From Adiantum capillus-veneris (Eukaryota; Streptophyta; Polypodiopsida; Polypodiales; Pteridaceae), in contig CM043960.1 in the NCBI GenBank assembly GCA_014529385.2, positions 34,242,396 through 34,306,395 of the forward strand: a stretch of 64,000 nt of DNA. Reading direction: 5' to 3'. Shown in pieces: positions 33,816 to 45,479 of the stretch. The position numbers and the translations under genes are program-made. The notes under the pieces are model-generated. The model did no database searches. It saw nothing but the letters and a program-made list of their open reading frames with translations, and was not told the origin of the DNA. The first letter of the stretch is position 1. Each line of letters opens with the position of its first letter.

Positions 33816-34006
33816 ATCGACCGCCTTTGCAAGTACGTCGAGAGGAGAGAGAAGAGAGGGAGAGAGGGGGTCGTGTGGCAGCGTGCTCTATGTCACAATG
33901 TGCGGTAGTGGTGGAGTACCTGACCACACGGTCCGGGTATGTGTTGTGTGTGTGTATGCGTTGTGTGGAAAATGGTGTCCTTGTGGTAAGTATTGGCTTC
34001 CTGTTT

Positions 34007-34342
34007 GGGTACTACATCGATAACGTGGCAAATCTAGTATCCTTATGGTAAGTCAACTTCCCTTACCATTTCCCAAAAAACATATGGGCATTGGTCGGTA
34101 ACACGGCCATATGATGTTCGTATGTAAACCATTATTTCTCCTTAGATTCAAGCGGCACTCGATCGGTAACACGGCTAATAGAGTGCTATTTGTTAGAAGC
34201 ATCTATTTTTGCATAAATGTGGCGTTTAGGTCGTTAACCCGGCTGTACGAACGTCATATAATTTGTATGTGTATGTGCAATTAGTTTTTTAAGTATTAAA
34301 TATATGAAATACTTGGTCGGTAACGCGGCTGTGAAGAGTATT
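34007..34342 (+). repeat. Array of five hairpins: variable stem, conserved loop
   Basis: Five elements at 34007-34042, 34081-34124, 34155-34186, 34220-34256 and 34308-34342. Each has a 6- to 11-bp stem of different sequence: GGTACT/AGTATC, CATATGGGCAT/ATGTTCGTATG, GCACTC/GAGTGC, TGGCGTT/AACGTCA, AATACT/AGTATT. Each encloses a loop of about 20-23 bases with the core TCGGTAACRCGGCT or a close variant. Stems change on both sides while remaining paired, with some G-U pairs, which suggests a structured RNA. Spacing is 68-87 bases. They lie between the TATA/GA tract and the kinase-like coding region, so probably in a 5' leader or its intron. No known element is recognised. Confidence 0.8.
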
Positions 34343-34429
34343 CCATATACAAATGTTTGAATTGTTTGATTTTGTTGGTTTTAACTATCTATATGAAATT
34401 ATATACCAGCTCATCATACTCAAAAGAAT

Positions 34430-34765
34430 GCTTTCTTTATCAATCATGGCTATTTTAAATGCTCCATTAATATAAATTATATGCAAAAAAGTATTTGCAC
34501 ACAATTTGCATGTTAAATATTCTTTTTTATCTTTTTAAAGGACCTCAAGCATCATCGCTATTTTTAATGCTTCATTTACATAAATCCTCTGTAAAAAAGA
34601 ATTTGCACACAATTTGCATGTTAAATATCTTTTGTATCTTTTTAAAGAGCATCAATTATCATCGCTATTTTGAATGCTACATTTACATAAATTCTATGTA
34701 AAAAAGTGTGTGAACACAATTTGCATGTTAAATATTTATTTCTATCTTTTTAAAGAGCAAGACAT
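34430..34765. repeat. 108-bp tandem repeat, three copies
   Basis: ACAATTTGCATGTTAAATAT occurs at 34501, 34609 and 34716. Its surroundings (TATCTTTTTAAAG and, in the first two copies, CATCGCTATTTT-x-AATGCT) repeat with the same period. The copies are AT-rich and differ by scattered substitutions. Confidence 0.88.
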
Positions 34766-35163
34766 CTTTTGCAATTTTCTAGTCTGATTTGTATACTTCC
34801 AATGTTTTAAATGTTTTTGAAGTCTTTAAATCGGTGTGTGCTTTGTTTGAACTAGTATGTGTGCACGAAGAAAAATATAAGTTAAAAATTCAATATATGC
34901 TGAAATGTGCCAGACTGTTATTATGTATTGTTTGATCTGAATTAAGTTCTTATAAACTACTTGTTTGATTTGCATTTTACACGCGTAACAGATTGCAATC
35001 TTAAGTGAAGATTGTCTTTAAATTTTTATCAATATTTCCTTGCACATTTCTTAAAGTCTACAAGTCATAGTTAAGGGTTTGCGTGAAATAGTGTGAAGTG
35101 TTAGTGTCATTTGTAACCATGAATGACTATTTGATATGCTGTTTTTTATTGTCTAGTGCAAAT

Positions 35164-36679
35164 ATGACACCAGATCAAAAGAAAAGTATTATGCGTGCCA
35201 TTCGTAAAGAATGTATTTTGGCAATCTCATCATGTGCAGATGGTCGCATAGAGCACATTAGTGAAAGCGATGTCTTCATCAAAGACCTCACTAGCACTAT
35301 ATGGGAGAACACAGAGCACAGGCTGCGAGGTGAAGGCCAATACAAGTTGTTGATTCCGGCAGGGATTCAAGAATTTGATCCCCACCACAAGGTTGGAACA
35401 GTGTTGGGAAATATGAAAGTATGTTGCAGAGACTTAGAGAAAGATATCCCACCTGCCTGCGACATGTCAAAATTAGAGCTCTGGGATAAATTGTGGGAAG
35501 AACAGAAGGTAAAGATTAAGCATGTGAAAGCGCAGGACCATGCAGCCTTACCCAAGAGATTGAAGATGGCCCAAGATGCGCAAGCAGCTTTGGAGGTCGA
35601 TCCGATGCCAGCGGCATGAGCACAATCATACACATGGCTTTGAATGCCAAGTGCACTCATCTTGTCGGCATCCCTCACGAGGCCTTGGTAGAAGGTATGA
35701 GGGTTGGAGCAGGGTCCTTTGGTGTATGCATATTGTACACTATCAAAGGCATCTCTTTTTTTTTCCAGACCACATTATATGTGTGGGAAAATGTTACAAG
35801 GGAGGGAGTGAGGCAAAATTTAACAGCTTTCAGATAGAGCAGGAATGCAAACGCTTCCCCCCTCCATTGTAAGTGCATTGGCTTTACTACCGAAGCTCTT
35901 TAAATCACAATATTCCCATACTACAATGGGGGTACCGTGGGCGACATGATGTGCCGCTTATCATTTGGTCACGGATTATTCAAACGACGTTCAGGCTACA
36001 ACACGGCTGGAGGTCATTGCCTGCAGCAAATCTTCCTATACAAGAGATAGACACGGCATAGATCAAAACAGTGATTGAGCAGATGCGAGCCATTTGTCAC
36101 ACCTTAATCGATGGTGTTGTGGTCGTCCACTTGACCGGGATAGTGCACAGTGACCTGTACCCGTTCAACATAATGTTGGACTTTACTTGCACCAATAAAC
36201 CCCGCGTCGGCATCATTGATTGGGGGATGATGCTTAGAATGCCAGCTAAGTGTGCAACAATTAATTATCTACATCCAAGTGCACAGTCGGACTCTACAAT
36301 TTTGGAGGCACATAGAGCAGGGGATGATGAGATGGCTAAGCGACCGTGGATTGCTCCAGAACGATACGATCCATGGTGCATAGATGCATATACAAAAACG
36401 AGCGACATTTATGCATTGGGCTATCTATTCGACATGCTGGCCGATTTTTGGAGTGCAGCCAGAAAAGTTTATTTTCGAGAAGAAGTATTTTACCACCCAG
36501 ATGAAGATGTTACAAGGGCTATTTGGATTGAAGTAGATTGTTGGATGAAGTTAAAAGAGTGGACGCAAAGAAGAAATGCTTGTGACGTGTTGATATTTTT
36601 CAAAGAACAATTAAAGACAGACCCTAACCCCGTCCAACGTCCCCTTGTTGAACTTGCACCATCATTTTATCCAATCTAA
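35164..36679 (+). pseudogene. Protein-kinase-like gene, probably broken
   Basis: An N-terminal region starts at the ATG at 35164 (MTPDQKKSIMRAIRKECILA), just after a TTGTCTAG acceptor-like site, and stops at 35619; it has no recognised domain. Overlapping ATGA at 35616 opens a second frame with a glycine-rich loop (RVGAGSFGVCILY near 35700). The rest is in a third frame: a possible beta-3 Lys and alpha-C Glu (GKCYKGGSEAKF, then IEQEC near 35790-35848), catalytic loop IVHSDLYPFNIMLD near 36140 (HSD in place of HRD), IIDWG in place of DFG near 36215, WIAPERYD near 36345 and SDIYALGYLFDML near 36397. The frame change falls at a run of nine T (35756-35764). In-frame stops occur at 35870 (inside GTAAGT, so perhaps a splice donor) and 36059. 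Unrecognised introns could explain part of this. Confidence 0.62.
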
Positions 36680-37235
36680 ACATTTTTTTGAGCTACATGT
36701 CTTGTCCAGGGTATTCTATTTTTTATTGAAATGTATTATCTGGTTTGAAGTGGTTCACCTAATTGAGTCAATTATCTTTAGTCATTTCAAATTTGTCGTG
36801 TTGAGTGTTGTTATTTCAAATTTTCCTTGTGTTTCAATTAGTTGCATTAGTTGTGGTTTGATTTAGTGGATTCTGATGTCTAATGTAGTGGAGGAGAAGT
36901 TGCTATGTTGTGCATCTATGAGACTGTTCAATCATGAGAATATATATTTACCAATGATATTGAATATTTGTCTATATGTTGATTGCAGATCCAAGAGAAA
37001 ATGGCCAATGAAGAACAAGATATTGGCACATCATCAGTGCCCGATGATCAATGCATTTTAGCGCATGAAGTATCTAGCACACGGTATGTCGGCACAACAA
37101 GCGACACGCACTGCTCGACGACTCTCAAAATGAGCAAATCCAAACCATATGCCATGGAAAGAGATCAATAAAGAAGCGATGAAGGACATGATCAAGACAA
37201 TATGGCCATGTGAGGATGCAAAGATTAAGAAAATA
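36680..37235. other. Region after the kinase-like locus
   Basis: No firm gene. A plus-strand open stretch (37001-37171) begins MANEEQDIGTSSVPDDQC after a TTGATTGCAG acceptor-like site and could be an exon of unknown identity. AATATGGCCATGTGAGGA is repeated at about 37199 and 37231. Confidence 0.35.
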
Positions 37236-37239
37236 TGGC

Positions 37240-37960
37240 CATGTGAGGACACATTCCAATACTCTGGATCGAGCATGTAAGCAACAATATGGAGTGAACT
37301 ATGAGCACTCTTCCACCTTGCATGAAAATACTTGGCCAAAATTTCTCGTTGTTTGCCAGAGAATGGTAGTCGCCACTCCTTCTCTACTATAGACTCTTCC
37401 AGCTCTTCAGGATTTTCAAGACTTTGTTGGACTGACCACCATGTCATCCACACTTTGCCCATGTTTGGTGCCCTTTGATCAAGATTGTGGATTGCAAACA
37501 TAACGGGCATCATTACATGGTATGCATCCATTACACTCCTCCACCAAGCAGCCTTGTTTACATTGCCACGTAGACATGTAATTTTATCTTTTACTTTTTC
37601 TTTCTACTCAAGCTGCCATTCCACAGTTGAATGTGTCAATCACAACGCATTTATTGCAGAGAAGTGATTCCAAGGTATAAAAGTGTGTGCATAACTGAGT
37701 TTCAGTAGGAAGCTTCAACATCAGTGATATGCGCATCCTATACAAATCGAGCACTCTTTGTCGTTTCAAGATAAATTTCACAACATGACGTGCTGTATCA
37801 ATTATTTTGGCAAACCATGTGGTTTCTTCGCTAGTGACCAATCTTTTAGTACCAAGTTTAAAATGTGCGTATTACAACCATTGCCATGTATTTTTAATGG
37901 CGACTTGGACGTACTTGTTCAAGGCCAAAAATCCAGCTCCATAAGTTCTTGGAAATTTAG
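37240..37960 (-). pseudogene. hAT-family transposase remnant, antisense
   Basis: Minus-strand text matches the DUF659-associated hAT transposases of plants. KRLVTSEETTWFAKI-type text lies near 37840. Then come KDKITCLRGNVNKAAWWRSV near 37560, MPVMFAIHNLDQRAPNMGKV near 37495 and the family signature ARWKSAHSSLHIVAYMLDPE near 37300. The frame shifts between blocks, and the C-terminal hATC dimerisation domain is absent. Terminal inverted repeats were not identified. Confidence 0.65.
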
Positions 37961-38269
37961 GTTTGTTTCATTGTGTTAGTTTATGGATGCCACCATTTTG
38001 TCCAATAGGTTGTATATTTTGGCTCCTCTTGACTTGCTTATCGTATGTGGGCAGTACTTTATGAAACAAGCTCTACAATTGTAGTGGGGACTGATGGAGC
38101 CTTTTCTCTATCTCCTTTGAGTAGTAGTTGTAGATGTGTGTGGGTTCTTTGTGATTGAGTTCCACTATCGATTTAGGAACCCGCCCTATCTTTGGTTCTT
38201 GTGTGACCTTTCTTTGCATTTTCTCCATTTGCTTGATGAATTGATGGACACTAGGATTTGGTATCCATA

Positions 38270-39205
38270 CCTAATTATTTCTGTTGTAATATCCTTGCTT
38301 TTGTAGTTGAAGACAATGTATCCATCTAGAAGTTGTAGCACCCTTGATTTTGGCTGGCTTCTGAGGGATCTTCATTGTGACTGCTTACTTTTGGATAAAT
38401 TTGTGTGCTACATGACTGAGTTTCCTTATTCTAAGTTGAGCTACTACTTTTGGTAACCATATTTGAGTGTTACCTTTATAAAATCCTTGTGCTTTGAGTA
38501 GCTTAATTGGAATCATCTGTTGCTCCACATGTCTTTGCTAGGTATCTTGGTCAAAATCTGACTTTGGTACCCAAACTTGTCGCATTTGTTGTTCCTTGAA
38601 GGTCTTTTCTTTTTTCTTTTGCAGTTTTTCTTTCTCTTGCTTGAGGTGTTTTATATTGTTGATAGCTCAATTGTCTTTTTGTAGAATCTTTTGCTTGAGG
38701 TGAGTAGGTCCATGTTGTTACTTTAGGCTTTTTGGTCCAAACATTAGCATTTCCTTGAAAGTAGCCTTGAGTAGTGATTGACTTATTTGATGCTACCCAC
38801 CCTGTCACCTTTTGTTGTTGAGATTGAACTCGTGCTTCATGTATCCAAATTGGGTCATTGACTTTGATGTGCTCTTTGGATATAACATTGGTTGATTCTC
38901 TTCGTCTTCTTCTAGAGTATTTTCTATGATGAAAATTTTGGTTGATAAACTTTTTGCTTTAGTTTCCATTGCATTGTCGATGGTGTGATTCTTGATGTAG
39001 AGGCTACATTGGATGTTTGATGGACGTTTGTTGAAGGTAGAGTCGGCTTGCAAGGTTGGTCTTCTTTAGTGTTTACCTTAGCTTTACCTTTTTTTGCAAT
39101 GGTTGGTTGCTCCTTTTTTGTAGGGGCTTTAGGTGCTTCTGGGACTTTTGGTGGTGTTGTTGTTGAAGCTTTTCCTTGTGGTTGAAAGAAGATATACATC
39201 TAGTT
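38270..39205 (-). other. Antisense coding-like region with repeated W-P-K modules
   Basis: Minus-strand frames show a repeated motif about QGY-F/Y-x-G/R-N-x-x-V/I-W-x-x-K/P: TQGYFQGNANVWTKKPKV near 38770, QGFYKGNTQIWLPKV near 38490, and KQGYYNRNN then VWIPNPSVHQ near 38300. Upstream is a Lys/Thr/Pro-rich stretch (KGKAKVNTKEDQPCKPTLPS near 39090). The family is not recognised. It may belong with the neighbouring hAT remnant or to a separate retroelement. The short QWRVKxQ repeats at the end of the 45-54 kb gypsy are only vaguely similar. Confidence 0.35.
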
Positions 39206-42200
39206 TTTTGTCAGGACCAGACTCTCTTTGACATGATGGGAGTCGATTATGTGAAAAGTATCCTTGTACTTCCCGTTACTCAACTTGAGTACGGTTTCTT
39301 CCACTCCAAAGCTAGGAATTTTTGTTTTAGAACTTGTGTATACCATCTCCTGTAGTGACTGACAACTTTCCCATCATTATTCACATTCCATAAGACATTA
39401 GATTCTTTGTTGCATCTGTATCTATCTTTTGAATTATGTAGACAATGCTCCTCCAATGAAGTTTTGTTTTTCTAGAGACAATTCTAATCTTTTTCTTAAA
39501 AGTCTCACATAAATGCACATTTTCATTTTGCTAGGAATATTATAGACTTTAGTTCAAGTTGTATATACCTTCTTGACTTGAGTTTTATACACCTAGTGAA
39601 AATATACTTGTTTCGCTAAGAATTTGGATGTGATTGGAATACTTAGCTAAGTGTTTTCATTGGTTGATACCATTTTGATTTTACTCTACTTAGACTAATT
39701 AATTCTTGCTTAAGGCTTAAGCAGGGATGATACTTAATCTTGATATGGTGCCTTTTAAACTACCATAATCTAACACCTTAGAATTTTGTTGATTGATATA
39801 TTGCCTTATCTAGGTGATTTGGTGGTAAAGTCAAATCATGTTATCTCTAGGACAGATTGAGAAACCTCCCTAAAGTTTAAATAAGATTGGGATGATGCTC
39901 ATAACATTGGCTTTTGGTTTCCTTTTTCCATTGGTATATTTTTTTGGATAATACTAGGTCTTGCTCTTATATGGTAAACTAAAGGCTCAATGAAGGGTTC
40001 TGGATCCATATAGATGATTGGTGGAGTACTAGTTTTTTGGCCGAGTAATAAAAATCAAGGGTTACTTCTATTTCAAAAATCTTAAAATATACTTAGAAGA
40101 CTACACTTCTTGTTTTAATCATTTTGGCAGCAACTCTTATTAAAGTAGAGATACTTTGCTCATATGGCCATCACTTAGTTGGAAATTCTCTTATCTCATT
40201 GACTAGTTTCAATTTGTTAACTACGTACTACTCTATGTTGAGCATTTGGTTTTAGACTATTGTTTTATGGTGGATTTTTGCTTTGTTGTCTCTTAATGAT
40301 GTGATCTTTGAAGAGAAAAGTAATGAAAATGACCTATGAACATTGAGAATAGCACAATTAAGAGAACTATAGTGAAAATTTTTATAAGATTACTTTGAGA
40401 ACATAGAGGATGAACTTAATTAGAAGTAGCAACATAGACATTATACTTAATTAACTTGACATGAACAATACTTTTGCAAGAGAGAGAGAATTAGATAACT
40501 TGACAGTAGTTGAGGACCAAATTTATGTGGAGCCGGTCCCCCCTCCAAAAGGCTTTTGTATTATAATTTCTCCCATAAAGAGAGACTTGATCCAATACAA
40601 GCTTTGTGTTCCTTAAGACCTTGATGGTGCAATGAAAATAGAGAGCTTCATGCACCAAAATTATGCCCATAACTTAGCTAATTGAAAGCAGGAGAGAGCT
40701 AGTAGGGAATGAGGGTAGGAAAGAGGAAGAAGAAACATTCATATGAGAAAGAAATATCTCCTTACTTATCATCACTCTTCTTGCTCAGCATAGCATAATA
40801 GCATAGTAATGAAGATGGAGAAGATGGTAAGCTTAAGCATTGAAGCATGGGTATTGGTTGGATTTGCATTCCATAGTCAACAGTGTTGGTGTAGGCTCTC
40901 AACTTCTCAACAAGCTTGGAGAAGGAGATGGAGTTCTTGAACTTTCACCAAGTGAGAATGAGCATGTGAGTGTGTGTGAGAGAGAGTATACCCCCCAAGC
41001 ACACCCCCAGCTTGCTTTGGTTGACCCCTCCTTGTAGCTCATGCTTGCATTTTATTGGACCCCTACAAGCCTAGCCAATCACATGTATAGTGCATATCAA
41101 GCAACCATGCTAGCATTAGGACAAGTGTCCTCCTTTCCCCTTTTAGAGAGAGGACTTGGTAAATTCATAAACAATTAATCTAATAGCTAAATTCTCATTG
41201 CACCCCTGTAGAGGTCAACCAATAGGCTTTAGGCACCTTATGAGGGTAACGTGGGGAGGAACTTGACATGTGTCCTTGTTGCCTCTTTAGACTTGGCTTG
41301 CATGGAGAAAGTGTGTGTGTGTTCTCTCTCATGCCCCTACTTATAGGGCTCGCCCCCCCTTGTGTAGGGATGTGTTTGACTTTTTGGAACACCTAAATCC
41401 CCTCAAGAACCTTATTCATGAAGCACCTTAAGCACCTTAGTCAGTAAGCACCTCAAGCACCTTAGTCAGCAAGCACGACAAGCACCTCAAGCTTTGGCCT
41501 CGTTCCCACCTCAAGCATAGCCCTAGCTTACCTAAGGTCCTAGGTCTAAGGACTTTTAACACTAATCTTTGGAGATCTTTAGTGAAACTAACCCTAAGGT
41601 CTTTCAAGTTCCATTAGCTAGCATTTCTCTTTTATAGACAATCTCTCATTTGCACCCATTGACTTTGGCCCCATCTCGAGATAGATCCATAAGCACGTTT
41701 CTAAATTCTAACTCTTGTTCTTGTTTATTCTCCCACATTAAATGATCATTTTAATATGAGAAAATAATTTGGGCTAGTTAGATATTAGATTTTATCACAT
41801 TACCTCTCTCATGAAATCATAGTCGTCCTCGACTATGAGGTAGAGGAGATAAAGCCTTAGTCATTAATCTATGTTTCTTAGTGGGTAGAGGATCCCTTTT
41901 TACCCTACGACATCATTCCAAGATGGATGACTAATCCATTTGGGGCTTGGGAGACATAGCTTCCGCAAGCATGTATGCTCTTTAGTCCATATCATAGTTC
42001 CAAAGTAGAGTGACAATTTTTACTTGGTGTTTGAGAGATGTCGTCAACATAAACATGATTCTAAGCATGCACACTACTTAAATTTGTGCACAATAAAAAG
42101 AAAATTAGTCTTATAAGACAAAAACATTCATCATTTAATGAAAACATTTACATTTTCTTACTCTAATGTAGCATTGTAAGCATTGACAAGCTTCATACTA

Positions 42201-42360
42201 TCCTTAAACTATATTCCTTGCATCCATCTAGCATTTTCAAAAGGATAATTTTTGAATTTAATAAGATACCATCGAATAATATTACCATGTCATGGTACCT
42301 TGTTCTCATGCCGAAGGATAGCTTAGGGTTGTAGCACCTCTTCTTGATGATCAATCTCTG
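39206..42360. other. Long spacer, little recognised
   Basis: AT-rich sequence without a supported gene. On the minus strand at 39210-39390 short protein-like fragments occur (TKIPSFGVEETVLKLSNGKY), possibly more of the retroelement-like region to the left. Around 41410-41500 the words AAGCACC and TTAGTCAGC are repeated several times as a short degenerate tandem array. Confidence 0.4.
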
Positions 42361-42382
42361 GTGGGTCTTCATGTTAGCAGCA

Positions 42383-42424
42383 AGCTAACTCGGCTACCGA
42401 GTTAACAGCAAGCTAACTCGGCTA
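42383..42424. repeat. Tandem short repeat with a palindrome
   Basis: GCTAACTCGGCTACC occurs twice (about 42384 and 42413). The first copy is part of the hairpin TAACTCGG-CTA-CCGAGTTA (42386-42404), eight paired bases with a three-base loop. Confidence 0.75.
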
Positions 42425-43288
42425 CCATGTTTCGAAGCTTTTATTGTAAACACACTTATTATTTTGATGAATCGGGAATGTTGTAACTCCTACTTTCTAG
42501 ATAAACAATGTAATTGATGAGCCGGGGCTACAAGATTCTAGATTGTATCAACCTGTCTTTAGTTAGAGCTCCCAGATTATTAGTTTTGACCACAAAAACC
42601 TTGGCTAAGGTATCAAAGACAATTTTTGTAAGTATTTTGGATAATAGAAACACAGCGTGAAATAACGACGCTCGCTTCTCTCCTTCTCGCGCTTCCTACT
42701 CCCTTCCCGATTGTCACATTGCAGTGACGTCTATTGCATTGCAACCGCCACAGGTAAGAGCTCTACGCATTGACGTAAGCATTTCATGGTAATCCGTAGC
42801 TTTTGATGTCGTCAACCCGCGGCTTAATTTCATCATAAGTAGGATTTTAAGCTTCAAAATTATAAACTAAGTATAGGCGGGGTATTCGGACATCATTGCT
42901 AAGCATTTTAAAAAAATGACTAGGTCCAAAACTCACTGCTGTTAATAATCACGATTTTTTCACTTGACCTAAAGTGAGATTTTGAGACCATAAGCATATG
43001 TGCTTAGGTCTTATAAACATGTCCTAAAAGTTTCATAACGTTTGGATGTCGTTTGATGCTGTAACGAATGTGATTTGTTTGCCGATGAGCGACTAGCTTT
43101 TGGTGATTTCTATCATTTGAGTGTAGCTCGAGTTAGATACGAGTTGTTTGTTGTTTTTCAAGAGATTGACAACCTCTTGTAGCCTCTATGCACTAGTCGA
43201 GTCAGCTTCGTCCCATGGATTGACAATCATATTCGTCGTTCTCGCTATGTCTGCAATAAGATAGGAGTGAGGCTAGACACCCGTCCCA
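42425..43288. other. Possible 5' LTR tail of the gypsy element
   Basis: No coding. A CT-rich block (CTCGCTTCTCTCCTTCTCGC near 42670) and CCACAGGTAAG near 42750 look like transcribed LTR or leader sequence. It ends just before the primer-like site at 43290. The LTR start was not found, and no matching 3' copy was identified, so this is tentative. Confidence 0.25.
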
Positions 43289-43289
43289 C

Positions 43290-43311
43290 ATTTGGCACCA
43301 TTGCCGGTGAT
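43290..43311 (+). promoter_or_regulatory. Possible gypsy primer-binding region
   Basis: TTGGCACCATTGCCGGTGAT closely resembles the TTGGCGCCGTTGCCGGGGA block that follows the 5' LTR of many plant Tat/Athila-type gypsy elements. It would place the start of the internal region about 2.2 kb before gag, a normal leader length for that group. Confidence 0.45.
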
Positions 43312-45470
43312 CGAAGAGACCTAAACTAGGGAAAAACATGACCGTCTTGTAAAGTTATCCTTTAACTTCCTCTAGGATCACCTAGTCAAAACTTTCTTTT
43401 TATAACCGCATAGCTTAAGATTGTCGTCTTTTGCTGTGTAGAGGTATCTTGGAAGTAGGTTGTATTTTCTAAGTACCTTTTAGGATTGTAGGACTATAGG
43501 ATTAGATTAGGATTTGGAGAATGATTGATGGATGAGACAAGTCTTAAGATCAAGGCTCAGAAAACCATTTTAAAAAAAAAAGAAAATGAGTGTTTGTGGA
43601 TACTTTCCACAACTCCATTGCAGTAGAACCTAGGAGTAGGGTAAGTAGAATCCGAGGTGGATCTCAGAACATTGCTCTATCCAAAAGAATCAATTGTGAG
43701 TTGTTTATGTGAAGTTGCAGAATTTCAGGTCTACGTCTAGAAATAGCACCAGAAGACTGTCCACCATTGAATCCGACTGGAGATTATGCTTTATAAGTTG
43801 TATGAACTAGTGGGTAACCTTAAGGATGCATTTGAGGTAAATTTCAAGAGTTTGCAAAAACTCAAATTATTTACTTTTTCTTGACATTTTAGGCCAAATT
43901 AAGTTTTGACTTGACTTAGAGGCCTAAAATAGATCATAAAAAGACTGTCCACTAAAAAAGTTGAAAAAAATGCTCATTTTAGGCCAAAAGTAAATAATCG
44001 TGATGCGCGATTATTTACTTTCAACTCAAAAAGTGACCAAGGTTGATACTAGAGACTCTATGCATGTGTACAAACATCTTTTGTAAAGGCCCATAGAATT
44101 TGGATCACCAAACTGACCAAAAACTTGGTAAAAGCTGAAATATGTATTGATTGTCGAGATTTTGAGTGTAAATTGGGAAAATTTTATTCAAACTCAGTAA
44201 AACTTGACTCATATGCTTATATTGATGTGTAAAACAAGTGTACATGCTCAGTTGACCAAAAAGATACAAAAATTTACCATAAGTAAATAATCATCACGAT
44301 TATTTACTTTTTGTCCCATTTTTCAACTTTTTTGACCAACCCAACATACCACTAGTTCTAGCATGTTATATTAAGCCAAGAAATCAAATTTTGTAAGATT
44401 TGGATCATTGGAGTGAAAATTGTGGCCAAATTTGTAAAGTCAGTTTGAAGACACAAAACTGCTGACCATTTGAACAAGGATTATCCATACTTGATGAAAC
44501 TTGGCTAGGGAGCTTAAAATGAGTTGTTTAACCAATTTGTATCAAGATTGTGACAAAAAAATTCATAAAAATAGCAGGAGTAAATAAACGCGATTATTTA
44601 CATCTGCTAAAAAATTGGACATTTTGCACATTGGAGTATACGACAAGGTCAAGCATATCAAGTAGACCACACAAATCCATTGATGAAATTTGGATCACAA
44701 AAGTGAGACTTAAGCCGGATTCTCAAAAACTGAGTCTGTAGACACGAAATAGTTGATAACTTGGACAAATTTTGTTAAAACTTAGTGAAACTTGTCCAGA
44801 GACCTTAACAAGTTGCATACCTCGTAAAACAAGCCAAAAAGTGCAAAAATTTGAGAAAAGTAAATAATCACAATTATTTACTTTTGATACACAGAGACAA
44901 ACTTTTTTACTTTTGAGCTTGTACAATGTTAGACCAACATAATACAAGGCCAGCGGTAAATTTTGATTTCAATCGGATCCAAATTGGTACATGTTCACTC
45001 AGTTCCAGGTTGCAGATTAGTCCTTTGGCTTTTTGCAAAAGCATATCTGAAAATCTCATTTGCTGACTCACTTAGCTCAAGTTGAAGTGATACACATAGA
45101 CCAGTCACAATAGTTAGCAAAAATTGTATAGTCATTGTGAAAGAATAAGCTAACTTGATTAAAACCGATACAGGAATCAGGTTGTAGACAAGGAGTTGAA
45201 AGTTTGAGAGGAGTTGCAATCAAGTCAAGTGGGAGAAACTGATAACAAATAAATCCGACGGTAAGTACTCTATCTAGGGCTTTACAAGTCTATAATATGA
45301 ACCTTAGATCTGGTATCAAGGCATATTTGGAGAGACCGCTAGTAGAGTATCCACAGAAGAGAGTGTGAATCAAAGCGATCACTGGAGACTATGTTTGAAC
45401 AAGTCTCAGACACTTTTTTAGAATCAACATCTGAAATGTTTTCCTATTCAACTCATTAAGGAACCAGAAC
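43312..45470 (+). other. Gypsy leader with periodic palindromes
   Basis: No gene is supported. From 43988 the sequence is organised in diverged units of 280-295 bases, listed separately. Phrases such as GAAATTTGGATCAC and TTGTAGACAC-like words recur between units. Confidence 0.55.
43988..44883. repeat. Diverged ~290-bp repeats each with an AT-rich palindrome (left set)
   Basis: The inverted motif with arms GTAAATAATC and GATTATTTAC occurs at 43988-44020, 44281-44310, 44579-44602 and 44858-44883. Centres are about 292, 295 and 280 bases apart. Sequence between them is only weakly similar, so the palindrome is the best conserved part of each unit. A matching set lies at 55986-56593. Confidence 0.78.
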
Positions 45471-45479
45471 GACAGTGCG

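Noticed and set aside
45311-45330. TGGTATCAAGGC as primer-binding site of the gypsy
   Set aside because: Three mismatches to the expected primer site and no LTR end before it; the TTGGCACCATTGCC block at 43290 is a better candidate for this lineage.
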